This document shows positions 7,967 through 20,835 of a stretch of DNA of 64,000 nt, in pieces. Below the pieces are notes generated by a model. That model was not told the DNA's origin. It made no database searches and worked only from the letters and a program-made list of their open reading frames with translations. Within the stretch, counting starts at the first letter, position 1, and each line of letters begins with the position of its first letter. The stretch comes from Atrina japonica (Eukaryota > Mollusca > Bivalvia > Pterioida > Pinnidae), in NCBI GenBank assembly GCA_030159075.1, contig BROG01000133.1:310001-374000 (forward strand). The letters run 5' to 3'. The translations under genes were made by a program, and so were the position numbers.

Positions 7967-9596
7967 CTCTATCTTTTTAACGATAACAATTGTTTAAGTC
8001 TAATGTAGAGCTACATATGAAGTTTAAATCGAGAGAAAATATGATAGATCTAGAGATTTGTAGTGAACTGCTGTTCTACTGTACAACCCCTCTATTTTAT
8101 ATGATTCCCCACAAGCACCCCGTGCTGCATCGCAGCAACAAGTTTTAGTATCTAGAGTGTCGGTGCTTAGGGTTATAACTAAATATAGATTTACATATTT
8201 GTTTTACCTTATATCACATACAAACAAGTTTAATGTGCATATTTGAGGTGCCTCGTGAAGTTCAATATCAGTTGCAGTTCTTTTAACAGTACAGGTAAGT
8301 CATGTTCTCCACAATAAAACGATTGACAAAACTTAGGATTATAAATCATGGGACGAAGGACTGAAGATTTGACATGGTTCTGAAATATTTAGCGAACTGT
8401 CGAACCTTGGCTTTCTACAGAGTTGGATTAATACTTCCGCTTAGTTTGAAGATTGGGGTACTGCAATAGGTTAGTCCTACATGTGTATATGTATACTAAT
8501 GGTTCTATTATAAACACGCATATACATATAAAGTAAATTCAGGAACACGTTTATACCAGACGATTTAAAACGGCAACTTTTAAACAGAAACTAGGCCTAC
8601 ACAACATGTCGGTAAATGAAACGATTAAACAGTTTAAATGCTTTCGTCATTGTTTGTTACGAGGTATAACTGGGGAACTCGCAAAAGTTTAAATGACAAA
8701 CATGTCTGTGCTGATTGGATTTCATAATACATTTGTATTTAAAATTAAATTAAATTTATATTTATTTGGTATGTTCTAAATTTTATGAGTATTTTTAAAC
8801 ACAAATCCATAATTAAAAGTTCATTGTTCAGTACGTATCCGTAGTATAAAGTAGGCCTAAGTATCTCCTATTTTGAGGTCATATCAACAATAAGAACATC
8901 AAAAATAAAACAAAAGAGAGGGTACAAGATCCAAAAGAGAAGTTTGATGTGTGTATTAAAATTAGGAAAGTATATTCGTATCGACAATATCACTGGTTGT
9001 ATAAGACGTGTAATAACATGTGACTCTTGTTGTATTCACCCTGTGATGGTCTCCATGAACTTGATTCTAACTTAATCCAGAAATGATATTTTTAGAAACC
9101 ACATTTGTATTCATGTATATACTTTTTACTATGTTGGTGAGAAAAATGTTGATTTTGTTGACAATGTTACTGATCGCTCAATTTGATAACACGAGAGGGA
9201 TATAATTAGATCTACCTAGAGCTAGATCTACGGCCTGGATCGGACGAACATCAATGTATGCAAAATGATTTAAAGTCATTTAGAAATAATTATATTTCAT
9301 ACATCTAAAATTAATAAAATTATACATCATCGGTAATCCCAATGTTGGGTTATTTGTGTAGTGTGTTTGTTCTTCCAGATAATTTGATTTTTACGATGAC
9401 CCATCGTCTCTTGGTGTTCATTGTTGGACCGTTCGTGAAACGTGATATTTCTGACACGTAAATGTGATTTCACCCACCACACGCTTCTCAAATACAACAT
9501 CAGATAATTACTTCTGTGTATTTCTCATATGTTTAGTTTTCACTAGGTGTAATTAAACAACATATCATGTACTGTGTGATTAAGATATTGAAGGTT
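7966..9596. other. Gene-free interval
   Basis: Unique-looking AT-rich sequence with no convincing exon on either strand, no RNA gene and no strong repeat. Confidence 0.5.
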
Positions 9597-10335
9597 AATT
9601 CCAATAAAGAATACCAGCCTTTGTACTGGTCCCTGTGTCTCCACCCAACCAAGAATTATAATAAAGGGTAACAGCCTTTGTAATGGTCCCTGTGTCTCCA
9701 CCCAACCAAGAATTATAATAAAGGATAACAGCCTTTGTAATGGTCCCTGTGTCTCCACCCAACCAAGAATTATAATAAAGAATACCAGCCTGTGTACTGG
9801 TCCCTGTGTCTCCACCCAACCAAGAATTATAATAAAGCCTTTGTAATGGTCCCTGTGTCTCCACCCAACCAGCCTGTGTAATGGTCCCTGTGTCTCCACC
9901 CAACCAAGAATTATAATAATAAAGAATACCCCAAGAATTTTGTACAGGTCCCTGTGTCTCCACCAAACCAAGAATTATAATCAAGGGTAACAGCCTTTGT
10001 ACTGGTTCCTGTGTCTCCACCAAACCAAGAATTAATAATAACAGCCTTTGTAGGGTAACAAGTAACAGCCTTTGTACTGGTACTGGTTCCTGCCTTTGTC
10101 CCGACCCAACGAGAAATTATAAGCCTTTGTAAGTCCCTGGTCCACCCAACAGCCTTTGTACTGGTTCCTATGTCTCCACCAAACCAAGAATTGTAATAAA
10201 GGGTAACAGCCTTGTCTACAAGAATTGTAATAAAGGGTAACAGCCTTGTACTGGTCCCTGTGTCCCGACCCAACGAGGAATTGTAATAAAGGGTAACAGC
10301 CTTGTACTGGATCCCGTGTCCCTAAACAACCAATC
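9597..10335. repeat. ~60-bp minisatellite
   Basis: About a dozen units of the form gcctttgtaatggtccctgt-gtctccacccaaccaagaa-ttataataaag, some truncated. Units are regular at 9597-9900 and increasingly broken from 10030 to 10335. Long minus-strand frames (repeated WVETQGP / SWLGGDTGT) exist only because the unit lacks stops in those frames. Confidence 0.95.
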
Positions 10336-10904
10336 ACCAAGTACATACAATAACAAAAACACGCATTTTTATATTTTAATTATATCTGTTTACATCGCTT
10401 GTGTGTACTGATTATGTAAGTATGTAAATGATGCCAGTTGCTTATTGCATTGGCGTATAGAACTGTATTTATAACTGCATGTATAAAGTTGAATATGGAA
10501 TATTAATGTAAACATTTTTGCATAATTGATTTAATGTAGTTACTTCAATTTTGACTAACCTCCGAGCAGTTATTTAAAAACTTCAAAATAGTTTTAAGGA
10601 TATATACACAAGAAAAAAGTGGAATCAACGGGCAGTTGCAGCTAGAAGTTTTGTTAGATTAGACTTGAAATGTAGATCCCATCCACGGTGTGGGCTAGAG
10701 AACCTTCAATATAAAGGTTAACATGTAACAAGACTGTAGAATAGGTCTACAATTCTGGCGCTTGCCGTTACATGTAATTTGTAACTTTTCCTGATGCCGT
10801 GGGAAGTTTTACTTAGGTAGAAAACATCACTTAGAATTTGTGGTCTCCAATTTTACCATACCATGTTAAAAATCAAATTAATACTGTACGATTCCTTCTG
10901 CATC
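10336..10904. other. Gene-free interval
   Basis: Nothing recognisable beyond AT-rich intergenic sequence. Confidence 0.5.
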
Positions 10905-11017
<113 letters not shown>

Positions 11018-11694
11018 ATACTACGGATGTGCAAGATAATATGATTGAACATGAAGCATACAAGTGATGTGCGATTCACTTATATTTATTTTATGAGCAT
11101 GCGATGTAAATGATACCAAAACCTCATTAACTTTTTATGTAGTTATAACTGTGACAAAAGTAGAAAAGAATATATAGATATCAATTTCCTATGTGACAGT
11201 ATCGTATGGCTTACTTCACTTCAGATGCTATACCTTGTGACATGATTATCAAATAATTATCTTTATATTGACGGCTTTGTATCAATTGATAATGACAATT
11301 TTATACCTATGTCAATTCTGTATATCCCAAAACGAACTAGAAATTACAGACACAACAGAATCAAGCACACATTCTTCCTATTTGGACATTTCCCTATTGC
11401 ACGGACGGAGAAGTAGCAAACAGACTTAAGACAAATGCTACTATTTCGGCTTCCCACTTGTCAATGTTCTAAGTAGTAATGTCCAGTTATGGCATGTATA
11501 TGGTGTTCATATATCGCAAATGAGCCGATATGTCGAGGCGTGTTCAACATATGAACATTTCATATATAAAAGAAAACTAATAACTGATAAGTTGTTGCCA
11601 CAGGGATTTCGGATTTGATGTCAAGTTCAATGACCTTGTTTAAAAGTACAATGTTTAACTGAATGTTTCGAATTATGTGGGAAAGTTTGCCAGT

Positions 11695-11830
11695 TTACTT
11701 GCGAAAGGTCGGTGGTCTTTACCTGGGAAACCGGGGTTTCTCCCCCACCAATAAAACCTGGACGCCATCATATGACTGAAATGATTGTTGAGTATGGAGT
11801 AAAACAAAAAATCAAATCAAATCAAAAAAT
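11695..11830 (+). mobile_element. SINE 3' part (shared 3' tail family), truncated
   Basis: The segment ggtggtctttacctgggaaa followed by tttctcccccaccaataaaa, cgccatcatatgactgaaat and a tail of (aatca) repeats closely matches a second copy at 16808-16935. Related tails occur at 20745-20835 and 28195-28265. The repeated 3' tail with a simple-repeat end is typical of SINEs mobilised by a partner LINE. No tRNA head is present here. Confidence 0.65.
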
Positions 11831-12070
11831 TAACTAAATGAAATGCTCAGTTAAAAATTTAAAATAGAAACGTATAAGAATAATACGTTCAGAACGGAAG
11901 ACACTATTGTAATACTAATTCAACAGGAGATTGATATTTAGGCGACATCATCCTGAATGTATCACTCCTTTCATCGCCGTTTATCACATTATTATATCGT
12001 CTGCTTCAGTGTAATACACTTTTATCCCGCTTTTAAAATGACATCTTTATATTCGTCCTTTCTCTTGCAG

Positions 12071-12140
12071 TGTTGCCACACATGGCAGTTATCTATTAGA
12101 CAGACTAGTTCCGGTCTCAGGAAATAAACTTCCTCACAAG
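12071..12140 (+). other. Probable 5'-UTR segment of sulfotransferase gene 1 (splice acceptor at 12069-12070)
   Basis: A pyrimidine-rich tract ending tctcttgcag precedes the start codon by 70 bp. The second sulfotransferase has an equivalent acceptor (atcttttgtag, ending at 24421) 41 bp before its ATG. Both genes therefore probably have a non-coding first exon further upstream, which I cannot place. Confidence 0.5.
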
Positions 12141-15100
12141 ATGCCGGTAGTCAGAATACCAGACGACAGTGGCGCTACCATGAAAGTATTAGATATAGAT
12201 GGACATTACATTCCGACAATGGAATTTATTGAGAACAATGAAAAAGTAGTCCGATCAGTGCCTAACTGGATAGCGCGCGAAGATGATATCCTGGTGAGCG
12301 CATATCCAAAATCAGGTTTGTGCAGTTTCTTCTACATGGACTACAAACTTGAAGTTATTTTGATTGAATGGTATTGAAATGTTTATTTTCAAAACAATTA
12401 ATAAAGGAAAACGGACTATTAGAAAATGTATAAAGAAAACTTTAGAAATGTTTTATTTTGACTAATGCAGATGTCTGGTGAATTTCCCCACAATCCCCAT
12501 ATTTCCCACCACCCTTTAGTTTTATTCCGACAATGTGCTAATGTAAAATATTTTAATGATTACGACTGTGAGCGACAATTGTCTGTTAAAATCAAAGCAA
12601 AAATTAATCAAATTGTGATTACTTTACAGACCGGAGATCAAGAAAGTCTTTTAGATACAATGAAGCGTGTCGAAGTATCCACCTACAACACCCTCTGTTT
12701 TTATACTGTGGTGATCCTTGTATGTTATTTGGAATAGAAATACCATCATGACATAGAATGTACACCTTATTTACAATACTACACAACCATTTTGGAGTGG
12801 ATACAAACGTATAGTTAACTGTAATATTCTAAAGAGTAATTCTATGTGAAGGCAACTTTTCAATAGAAAAATAGAAATTAGCTCCACCTTGAATTCCAGA
12901 TAGAAAAAAATCAGTCGAGGGTGGTATGGATAAATTCGAACCGAGGCGTTAGTCGAGGGTAGGATGGATCAATGCTAACCGAGGCGTTGGTCGAGGGTGA
13001 GATGGATCAATTCTATCCAAGGCGTTAGTCGAGGTTGGGATGGATCAGTTCTAACCGAGGCGTTAGTAGAGGGTGAGATGGATCAATTCCAACCGAGGCG
13101 CTAGTTGGGATATTAGTCATCCCACCCGAGACTGATATTTGTCTGTCTGGGACTCAATTTTGGTGCTTGTATTATTTTTCTCGCACAATGTAAGCTTGAG
13201 ATCCCGTTTGTTTACCTACATGTATTTATCAGTTTGACCTATTTTAGTCGCCATATCACATCATTTTTTACAAACCATCCGCAGATAAATTAAACAAAGT
13301 GAAGACTGAGTTTCTTTGTTTGAGCGCTTCTATTTTCAATAAAAAGAACGGTAATCTGTACAAAAGCCAAAAGACAAATTTTTACACAAAATTCAGACAT
13401 TGACATGAAATACAATAGTACAATTACAAGATGATTACATTAACATATGGATCTAGATCAACATTTATTAAACAATTGCAAGTTACCATTATTTCCTATC
13501 CCTTAATTATTGGATTCAACAATAATATTCAATTACTATAAAGATAAGTATTACTTTAAGTCAGTAATTTACCTTATGCACATAAATGACTCTGACAAAT
13601 AGATGTGGTACGTGTACTGTAGGCGTCAGTGGCGATATGCAATGAAGACATACAACCCAGTTATATTAATGAATATACATAGTTAAGTCAATGAAAATTT
13701 TGATATAAAAGAGCCAATTGCTTTACACTGGAAATGCTCACTGTTTCAATCCCTAGCAAACAACTTTGATAAGATTTACGTGTAACTGATATAAGCTTTT
13801 AACAATGCAAAGTATCAACTCAAATATTTCCTTCATCTTCCATGTTTATAATGTTGACGACATGTGTTAGGGATACAAAATGTTCTGGATCAACAGTTCC
13901 GGATAGAATTTTGCAGTACTGATAAAAAATGAGATGAGTTGATCTCAAGTGCGAGAAAATTAACATCTGAACACGTATTTATCACTGCATTCTTTGTAGG
14001 CACCCATTGGATTTGGGAGGCGATCTGTATGCTGTTAAAACATAAAGCCGAGAGAATAAAACAAATCAAAGAAACTGCCATGTTGGAAGGTATAACACAA
14101 AGTATTTACGACAACTTAGCCTCCCCCAGGGTGTTTAACACACATCTTCTTGTTCCCCATTTACCCAGAGACTTTTTTGAGAAGAAATGTAAGATTATTT
14201 ACATGATCAGAAATCCAAAAGATGTTGCTGTGTCATTTTTCAACCATCACTCAAAGATAAAAGAATACGAGTTTGAAGGCAAGTGGGAAGACTATGTGAA
14301 AAGATTTGTCGAAGGCCAGGGTAAGTGTATTTGGTATATACAACATATTGTCTTTTTATAGATGTCAGCCTCTACCATAGAACAGAATCTTAAGAATTAA
14401 ATCTGTTTTGACGATTTGAAGTATGGTTTATTTTGGTATGCAGTTCATTCATACTTCTCTCGCTAATTAAGCAGCAATTTCTTCCGATTTTTAAGACGCC
14501 ATTTTGCTGTTGCTACCAAACACTCACATTTAAACATACGTTTTCATATGAATAACTAAGAATCTATTGGAGGTCCGAAACTTTGGTTATTTGAGATGAC
14601 AGAAAAGGCCCAAAAACTTGCTTATTAGAAGTGAAAGAGAAGGCCAGAAACATTGTGTATTAGCGGTGGCGTAGACCCAAACATCCTGTTTATAAGAGGT
14701 GACAGATAAGGCCCGAAACCTTACTTATTAGAGGTGGTAGACAAAGACTGACTCCTTGCGTATTAGGTGTGGCAGAGGAAGCCTGAAACCTTGCTTATTA
14801 GAACTGAGAGAGAAGGCCTGAAATATTGCTTTTTGAGGTGATATAAGAGGACCAAAACCTTGCTTTGGGTGACAGAGAAAACCCATTTTTCAGAGAAAGA
14901 CCTACACCTTGAATTTAGAGGTGGAAGAGAAGGCCTGCAATTTTGCTATTTAGAAATGGCAGATATGGCCTGAAACCTTGCTAATTAGAGGTGATAGAGT
15001 AGGCGTGGAACCCTGCTTACTACAGATGAAAGAGGAACGAAATCTTGCTTATTAGAGGTAATAGAGGCCCAAAACCTTGTTTCCTTGACGTGAAAGAGAA

Positions 15101-17235
15101 GGCCTGAAACCATTCTTACATGAATTTGAGGTAATAGAAGCCCTAAATCATGCTTATTTGAGGTGACAGAAAGGGCCCGAAACCTTGCTTATTGGAGGTG
15201 ACAAATATTGTGCTTGAAGTGCAATAATCACTCCACTCCCCTGTCACCATACTCCAAATAATTTGAAAGTTTTGTTAATATGAGCAGAATATTAATAAAT
15301 CCTCAGGATGGTGACTGGTTTCAGACGGGATTTTTTAATCTTTTCTTAGTTTAAAGAGATAATTAATGCTTGATCATGAACGAGGTACATAAGTTGCAGG
15401 ATTAGAAAACTAAGTACATGTAGTTTTAACGAACTATTACTATTAATTATGAAAATATCAAATATAGTAAATATATTTTTTGGTGTTTGTATGATTTTGC
15501 GTTCTTTTAATCTAGTTGACTATGGTTCCTGGTTCACGTATATCAAACACTGGGAACAGTTTATCAAAAAGAATCCTGAGTATCCGATACATGTACTTCA
15601 TTATGAAGATATGAAGGAGGTAAGTTGTATACGATACATTTTAGTACGTCTTGCAAATATTTCGGGATCACTGAGCTTATTAAAATTTTGACCACTTATT
15701 GTGGATCAACACTACATATGTTGGTTTAATAATTATTCACTAGATGCTTTGCAACATTTTTAAAAAAAAGTTTTATGAACGCTATTTTAAGTATTTTATT
15801 AAATAGTGTTTTTATTCGAATAATCAGATCGATGATATTTTTACGAAGCTGAAGTTTCACTTCAATGGGAAGTGTCCTGAGTGCGAAAGTTGCAAATATT
15901 GTACGTCATAGCGTCCCTGTAGTTCCAAAACTACATGTAATTGAATTATCTGGTACATCAGCGAATTTTGATGGATTGGTCAACACAGTATCTGAATCGG
16001 GGTGGGGTAACTAAAAGTCGGAATACTGTAGGCCTATAATTGGTTATTTTCATCTCTTTTACGACAGAAAAACACATTTACTCCATATTAAAATCGCTCT
16101 AAATCACCAGTCTAATGAATAGCATGCGAGTTATTGCTTCAGTTATTAAGCTTGGTTGTCTTGCCGTCACTCTAAATTCGCCCTCTCATCCAAAGATGAA
16201 AATGACGAAAATTAAACGGAAGCGAAAATTTCCAGGTTTACTTGTATATGTATGCGGGTATTTGTGTGTCAACAATCAAAATTTGAGTGTTATGTTAAAA
16301 ACATCAAAAGAATAACCAGACGTTAAACTGATTAGCTTCTGCTATAGCCTTGACCTTCCATATATACATCCTCAAAATGAGGCTTCAGATTGAATAGATT
16401 CAGTTTTTTTTTTAAAATGAATTTTATCAGAATTATCTGTAATAACCATTGATTACATATTAACGGTTTGAACATATCATGGAAAAGATAAATATGGTAA
16501 ATTATTAGATGATGTAAAAAAAACTGGAATTACTGAAGAGTAACTTTTTTCAGAATGGATTGTCTGAAATTAGAAGACTGGCCAAATTCCTGGAAGTTGA
16601 TCAAGATGAAGATTTATTCCAGTCTGTGTTTGATAATTGTCAGTTTGATAAAATGAAAAAAGAAAAGGATATACTTGAAGACGCATCAGAGTGGAAAGAC
16701 AACGACCCTGGAATGTATAGGAAAGGCAAGTTTTATTTGCAGACATGTTATGACGCCATGAATAGAATGATATTTGTATGTTGTAATATGTTGTAATGTT
16801 GTTTAACGTACCACTCCGGTGGTCTTTACCCGGGTAACCGGGGTTTCTCCTCCACCAATAAAAAACTGGACGTCATCATATGACTGAAAAGTTGTTGAGT
16901 ATGGCGTAAAACAAAAAAATCAAAATCCAAAATCCAAACGTCCCACTCAAGAATCTTTCACTCATATGCACACGTCACCAAATGACGATGAAGGACTTCA
17001 AATTTTGGCCTATGCTCGGCACCTACGGCCATTGAACAGTGAGGGTTCTTTAACATGCCGACACCTACTGTGACATGGGACATCGGATTTTACTGTCTCA
17101 TCCGAAGGACAGGTAACTAACCTGCCGCCAGCTTGACTCGAACTTACAACGTCATTATCAAAAGTCAAACGTGCTACTGACTGAGCCAGACCGGTCCTAT
17201 GCTGTAATATACACAATAAATGTTAAATCGAAGAA

Positions 17236-17321
<86 letters not shown>

Positions 17322-17867
17322 AAGAGGTTTTCTCGCATAGATTCAGTGTTATTGTAGACGGCGTCCATATCAGCTATAAATGAAGTTCTTCATATGACGT
17401 CAGACAATGATGTTATTTCATTCATAACATGACGTCATACCAAGATGTATCATTCAGAAACTTATACTTTGCTGTTCCATCATAATGAGATTGACCAAGT
17501 ATAAGGCGGAGTATTCCAATCCATTATTTTGTTTTAAATTTGAAAACGAATTTATGTAATTATCATAACACTATACCCGCAATAAAATAAATATCGATTT
17601 ATGTGTAATTCCTTATCGACTAAATGACTAATTCCAAACCATTTGTCTACGATTAATTGCCGAACGATACATTTCTTCGTAAATTATTGAATCTTAATTC
17701 TGATTTGTTTGCAAATTTATTTTCTCTAAAGGTCTATTTATTCTATTTTAGGCGAAGTAGGTGATTGGAAAAATTGGTTCACAGTGGGACAAAATGAATA
17801 CTTTGATAGAGTTTATGACGCAGAAATGAAAGACTCAGATGTAAAAGTCCGATTCACATTGCGATGA
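12141..17867 (+). CDS. Cytosolic sulfotransferase (SULT family), gene 1, five coding exons
   Basis: Transfers sulfate from PAPS to a small hydroxyl or amine acceptor in the cytosol. Exons: 12141-12315, 14000-14320, 15516-15619, 16554-16725, 17752-17867; phases join cleanly into 295 residues, the normal SULT length. Visible motifs: PAPS 5'-phosphosulfate loop YPKSGTHW (residues 55-62), catalytic His107 in SPRVFNTHL, 3'-phosphate site with Arg129 and Ser137 in RNPKDVAVS, C-terminal RKGEVGDWKNWFT (256-268) and the TV..NE dimer motif. Splice donors are canonical except the fourth, which is GC (gcaagt at 16726). The substrate cannot be deduced. A tandem paralogue at 24463 has the same exon structure. 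Introns hold two minisatellite-like arrays, a dispersed repeat, a SINE and a TA tract. Confidence 0.93.
12905..13112. repeat. ~46-bp minisatellite in sulfotransferase intron 1
   Basis: Four to five units of the form tcgagggtgagatggatcaa followed by ttctaaccgaggcgttag, diverged from each other by point changes. Confidence 0.85.
14575..15210. repeat. Degenerate ~40-bp tandem repeat in sulfotransferase intron 2
   Basis: About fifteen diverged units built on gaaaccttgcttattagagg followed by tgacagagaaggcc. Unit length drifts between about 36 and 45 bp. Confidence 0.8.
16015..16260. repeat. Dispersed repeat, copy 1 (sulfotransferase intron 3)
   Basis: Aligns with 23030-23260: both carry cattcc/catatt...aatcgctctaaatcacc-like text, then attcgccctctcatcc, then a cgaaaattaaa block and an end resembling gaaaattttcagg. 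Copies differ at many sites. Probably a non-autonomous transposon of unknown class. Confidence 0.55.
16808..16935 (+). mobile_element. SINE 3' part, second copy
   Basis: Matches 11695-11830 over ggtggtctttacc, ccggggtttctcc, the ggacgtcatcatatgactga block and a (aatcca)-type tail. It lies in intron 4 of sulfotransferase gene 1, directly against an inverted tRNA-headed SINE. Confidence 0.65.
16938..17195 (-). mobile_element. tRNA-derived SINE, inverted copy
   Basis: Reverse complement of the SINE at 7358-7640: the body (aaagaaccctcactg on the minus strand), B box near 17138-17148 and A box near 17177-17189 are recognisable. It sits in intron 4 of sulfotransferase gene 1. Confidence 0.8.
17237..17318. 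repeat. (TA)n microsatellite in sulfotransferase intron 4
   Basis: About 80 bp of alternating TA. Confidence 0.97.
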
Positions 17868-18033
17868 TAATTCAGAAAGTTTAAATATACCAAACCTTTT
17901 TCTTATTTTTGTAGTCAGAACCATGGAATATTTTTAACAATTTTTTATATTTATACAATTGATTATAAACATATTACAAAGGTTTAGATATACAACGCAT
18001 TTCTATAAATTAGTTGTATATTTAAGTGCAATT

Positions 18034-18034
18034 G

Positions 18035-18119
<85 letters not shown>
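18034..18119. repeat. (GT)n-(GA)n compound microsatellite
   Basis: A (GT)n tract of ~44 bp changes directly to (GA)n of ~40 bp, just downstream of sulfotransferase gene 1. Confidence 0.97.
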
Positions 18120-18122
<3 letters not shown>

Positions 18123-18454
18123 TGATTAACGGATGACCCAAAATGTGTAAACTCGTAATGACCATGACAATGATTTATTAGCAAACACGTGACTCATAGC
18201 TTCAAACAGCAATTTTTATTCTCAGAATGAGGAACTTTACGCGGGTACATAAAACTGGACAGTCCTCTAAATTGTAAACACTACTGATATTCCCTGTATA
18301 CCTCACAATTTATAGTGTAACGTTTCTACACGGGTATAATATACCCAGACATCCCTCAAATGGCAATCACCATATACCTGATCATTTATAGTGTGAATAC
18401 ATCCCCTCTCTCTGTACATGTAGGTATATATGCGTGTATATATAATTGTTCATT

Positions 18455-18620
18455 AGATTCGGCTATACTTTTAGATTCATTATTTGACCTTGTATGATAC
18501 CACTTTAGTCTTTAGAAGATACATATACATTTTAAATTGGAGCTCAGCTGATGAAGTCTAATTGACAGAAACGATTGTCTTTAGCATTATAACTTTGATA
18601 TTATGTTTATAATATTAATT
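18455..18620 (+). repeat. Hammerhead-bearing repeat, copy 1 (fragment)
   Basis: Shares more than 150 bp of diverged sequence with 23641-23805 and 29010-29205. It contains a hammerhead-ribozyme-like core at 18542-18585: ctgatga, a short stem II, gaaac, a tetraloop-capped two-base stem III and a gtc cleavage triplet, flanked by partly paired stem I arms. See the separate ncRNA entry. Confidence 0.6.
18542..18585 (+). ncRNA. Hammerhead ribozyme-like motif 1
   Basis: CTGATGA at 18548-18554, stem II 18555-18567 (gtc/gac pairs, five-base loop), GAAA at 18568-18571, stem III of A-T and C-G around a gatt loop, and the GTC triplet at 18577-18579. Stem I arms gctcag/tttagc pair at five of six positions, counting one G-U. 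The outermost stem II pair is A-A, which would weaken activity. Type I topology is inferred. Confidence 0.45.
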
Positions 18621-19010
18621 AAAGATTTTATAAAATATTTTTGATCAAAACAACGAACAAGACATGAAAAGTTTTAAAATGAAATATACAGATCGAATAT
18701 GTACGTTATTTTATCTCTTCTTTTAGTTTCTACCCTAACTTACCCAGTGTTAAATTATCTGTCAATATATCATGCAAACTTCGATTCAGTTGATGTTACT
18801 ATCCCTAAGTCACGAACTGAAAGGATCAGAAAGGAGTTGTCAAACAATTGATCAGCATTGTTTAAAATTACTAACATCGTGAACTATATGTATACGTTGT
18901 ATTACAGATAATATCTTAAGAACATATTTCTCCTTACTCTGAATCTCATATCTCTCTTCGTCACATTATATTAAACTCGTATAGATCTTTGTACAATCTT
19001 CTTGTTTTAT

Positions 19011-19012
<2 letters not shown>

Positions 19013-19097
<85 letters not shown>
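19013..19097. repeat. (TA)n microsatellite
   Basis: About 80 bp of alternating TA between the two sulfotransferase genes. Confidence 0.97.
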
Positions 19098-19099
<2 letters not shown>

Positions 19100-19139
19100 A
19101 TATAAACCTGCAACCTGTCTATTTTTTATACAACATTTC

Positions 19140-19328
19140 CTCCTGAGAAGTTCAAATGATCGACAATCAATTTCATGCACCACCGCTAGGCGAAGGGGAT
19201 ATTTAGTAATAACAATACACCTAGAAACTCGCCATGCCCCGGCTGGGCTTCGAACTCTCGACCTACGGTACCCATAGCCTGGTCCCCATGCACGACGTCT
19301 TAACCACTTGGCCATCTACGCATTCACA
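19140..19328 (-). mobile_element. tRNA-headed SINE, different family
   Basis: On the minus strand the head reads tggccaagtggttaagacgt (A box) with a B box gagttcgaagccc and a long variable-arm-like insert between them, resembling a serine- or leucine-type tRNA. No intact tRNA cloverleaf is supported, so a tRNA-derived SINE is favoured over a tRNA gene. Confidence 0.6.
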
Positions 19329-19624
19329 AAAATGTTTCGATAGCGGTGAGTAGAATTCCGAACATGAGAACTCGGTGGTAGAGAAAGAAGTGAAAAGTAA
19401 TTAAAAATAATTTTTCAGTCTCCGAGCTGATCACTTTTAAACGACGTATGCTTATATCTCAGATTGATTTCAAGCTCATACATCTGGCATCAGTTTATAC
19501 TTCTATCATGTTTTCAGTTTGCGGTGAATCAAAAAAGAAAATGAAAAAATAATATTTCTTAAACATCTATAACGACAAGAAACTGTGGTCCCAAGGTTCT
19601 GTCACTTGAAACTTGTGATATTTA

Positions 19625-20065
19625 GCCCACCTATTCAAATTGCCCTGCGTCCGTGGTCCGTCCGTCGTAATCCCGTAAACAATCTTGTTATTTCTTAGAA
19701 AGTACCGAAGGGATCTTTATCAAATTTGACATATAGGCTCTCCTTAAGGTGCATTGTACATTTTCAGCAGGGTCGGATCACAAAATAGCTGCCAGGCGGC
19801 CATCTTGGATTTTGACAGTCATAGATTTTTATCGCTATTTCTCAGAAAGTTTGAAGGGATCTTTATGAAATTTGTCATAGGTTCTCCTTGGGGTATAGTT
19901 GTACGCTACATTTTCAAAAGGGTCGGATCACAAAATGGCTGCCAAATTGCAATCTTGGATTTTGATCTTATGTTTGTTATCGCTATTTTTCAGAAAGTAC
20001 TTATAGGATCAGCCTGGTGTTTCGGACTGCATGTCAGTATCATTGTTGATAACATTTACCTGGAA
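19625..20065. repeat. Dispersed repeat ('ccgtggtccgtccgtc' family), partial
   Basis: Begins gcccacctattcaaattgcc with cctgcgtccgtggtccgtcc and continues with two ~160-bp internal units containing tttctcagaaagt, gggatctttat, ttttca, gatcacaaaatggctgcca and catcttggattttga. A longer copy lies at 51018-51912. Confidence 0.7.
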
Positions 20066-20334
20066 GAATGATGTAGTTGCATATTGTCTGATTCACTTTA
20101 TTTAGCTGGGTTATATTTTGCTTATTGTACAGATGATTCTACTCACTTTTCAGTTATCATAGACTTCGTAGGAAAAACGCTATAACCTTAAGTATGATGA
20201 TATGAAGGAGCAATAACTCAAACTGGTATAATTTTAATGTTATACCTACATTTTAACTCGTCCAGGTCAAGAAAGGGTTCACAAGAAGGAATGGTCACTG
20301 TGTAATTTAAATGTTACTCCTCAGGTACAGGTAA

Positions 20335-20500
20335 TTCCCCGGCCATCTCCGTGTTAATATAAGTTGCAGACCATCGCCGTGTACAGGTAAGTACCAGACC
20401 ATCTCCTTGTGCAGGTAAGTACCAGACCATCACATTGTGTAGTCATGTAGCAGGCCATCTGCATTTAAATAGCAGACCATCCTGTGCAGGTAAGAGGTAT
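20335..20500. repeat. Short degenerate tandem repeat
   Basis: Repeated caggtaagtaccagaccatc motifs, four to six diverged copies. The motif contains gtaagt but there is no adjacent exon. Confidence 0.6.
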
Positions 20501-20744
20501 ATTCAAGACTGCAGCAGTGACAAGAAAAAATTAAATATAAAATATGTGACAAGTGAAATTGAGTTTTCGGCAATATATCGCGTTTATTACTTTCATATCG
20601 TCAAGTTCATAACCAATGTTTATAAATCGTTAAGGTAATGTGTGGTCACACTTTGAACCATTAAGTTTCCCTCTCTAAGTAATACGGACTGATCTTAACA
20701 TAAGCTGATTTTGTGAGAAGGTTTATTTGCGGGAGTTTGGAAGT

Positions 20745-20835
20745 CTACTTCCAGTACATTGTACCTGGGTTTCCTCCTACATCATTAATATATTGTCGCT
20801 ATCGTATGACTGAAAATTGAAAAACTTGAGAAATG
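20745..20835 (+). mobile_element. SINE tail fragment
   Basis: The cctgggtttcctcc block and tatcgtatgactgaaaa segment match the shared SINE tail found at 11695 and 16808. Head and body are missing. Confidence 0.45.

Noticed and set aside
9543..10346. Several 100-140-residue minus-strand frames with repeated WVETQGP and SWLGGDTGT text
   Set aside because: Translations of the 60-bp minisatellite in three frames at once; no start context, splice sites or domain.
19210..19315. Possible tRNA-Ser or tRNA-Leu gene on the minus strand
   Set aside because: A and B boxes are present but acceptor and anticodon stems do not pair convincingly, and an unrelated body follows; treated as a tRNA-derived SINE.
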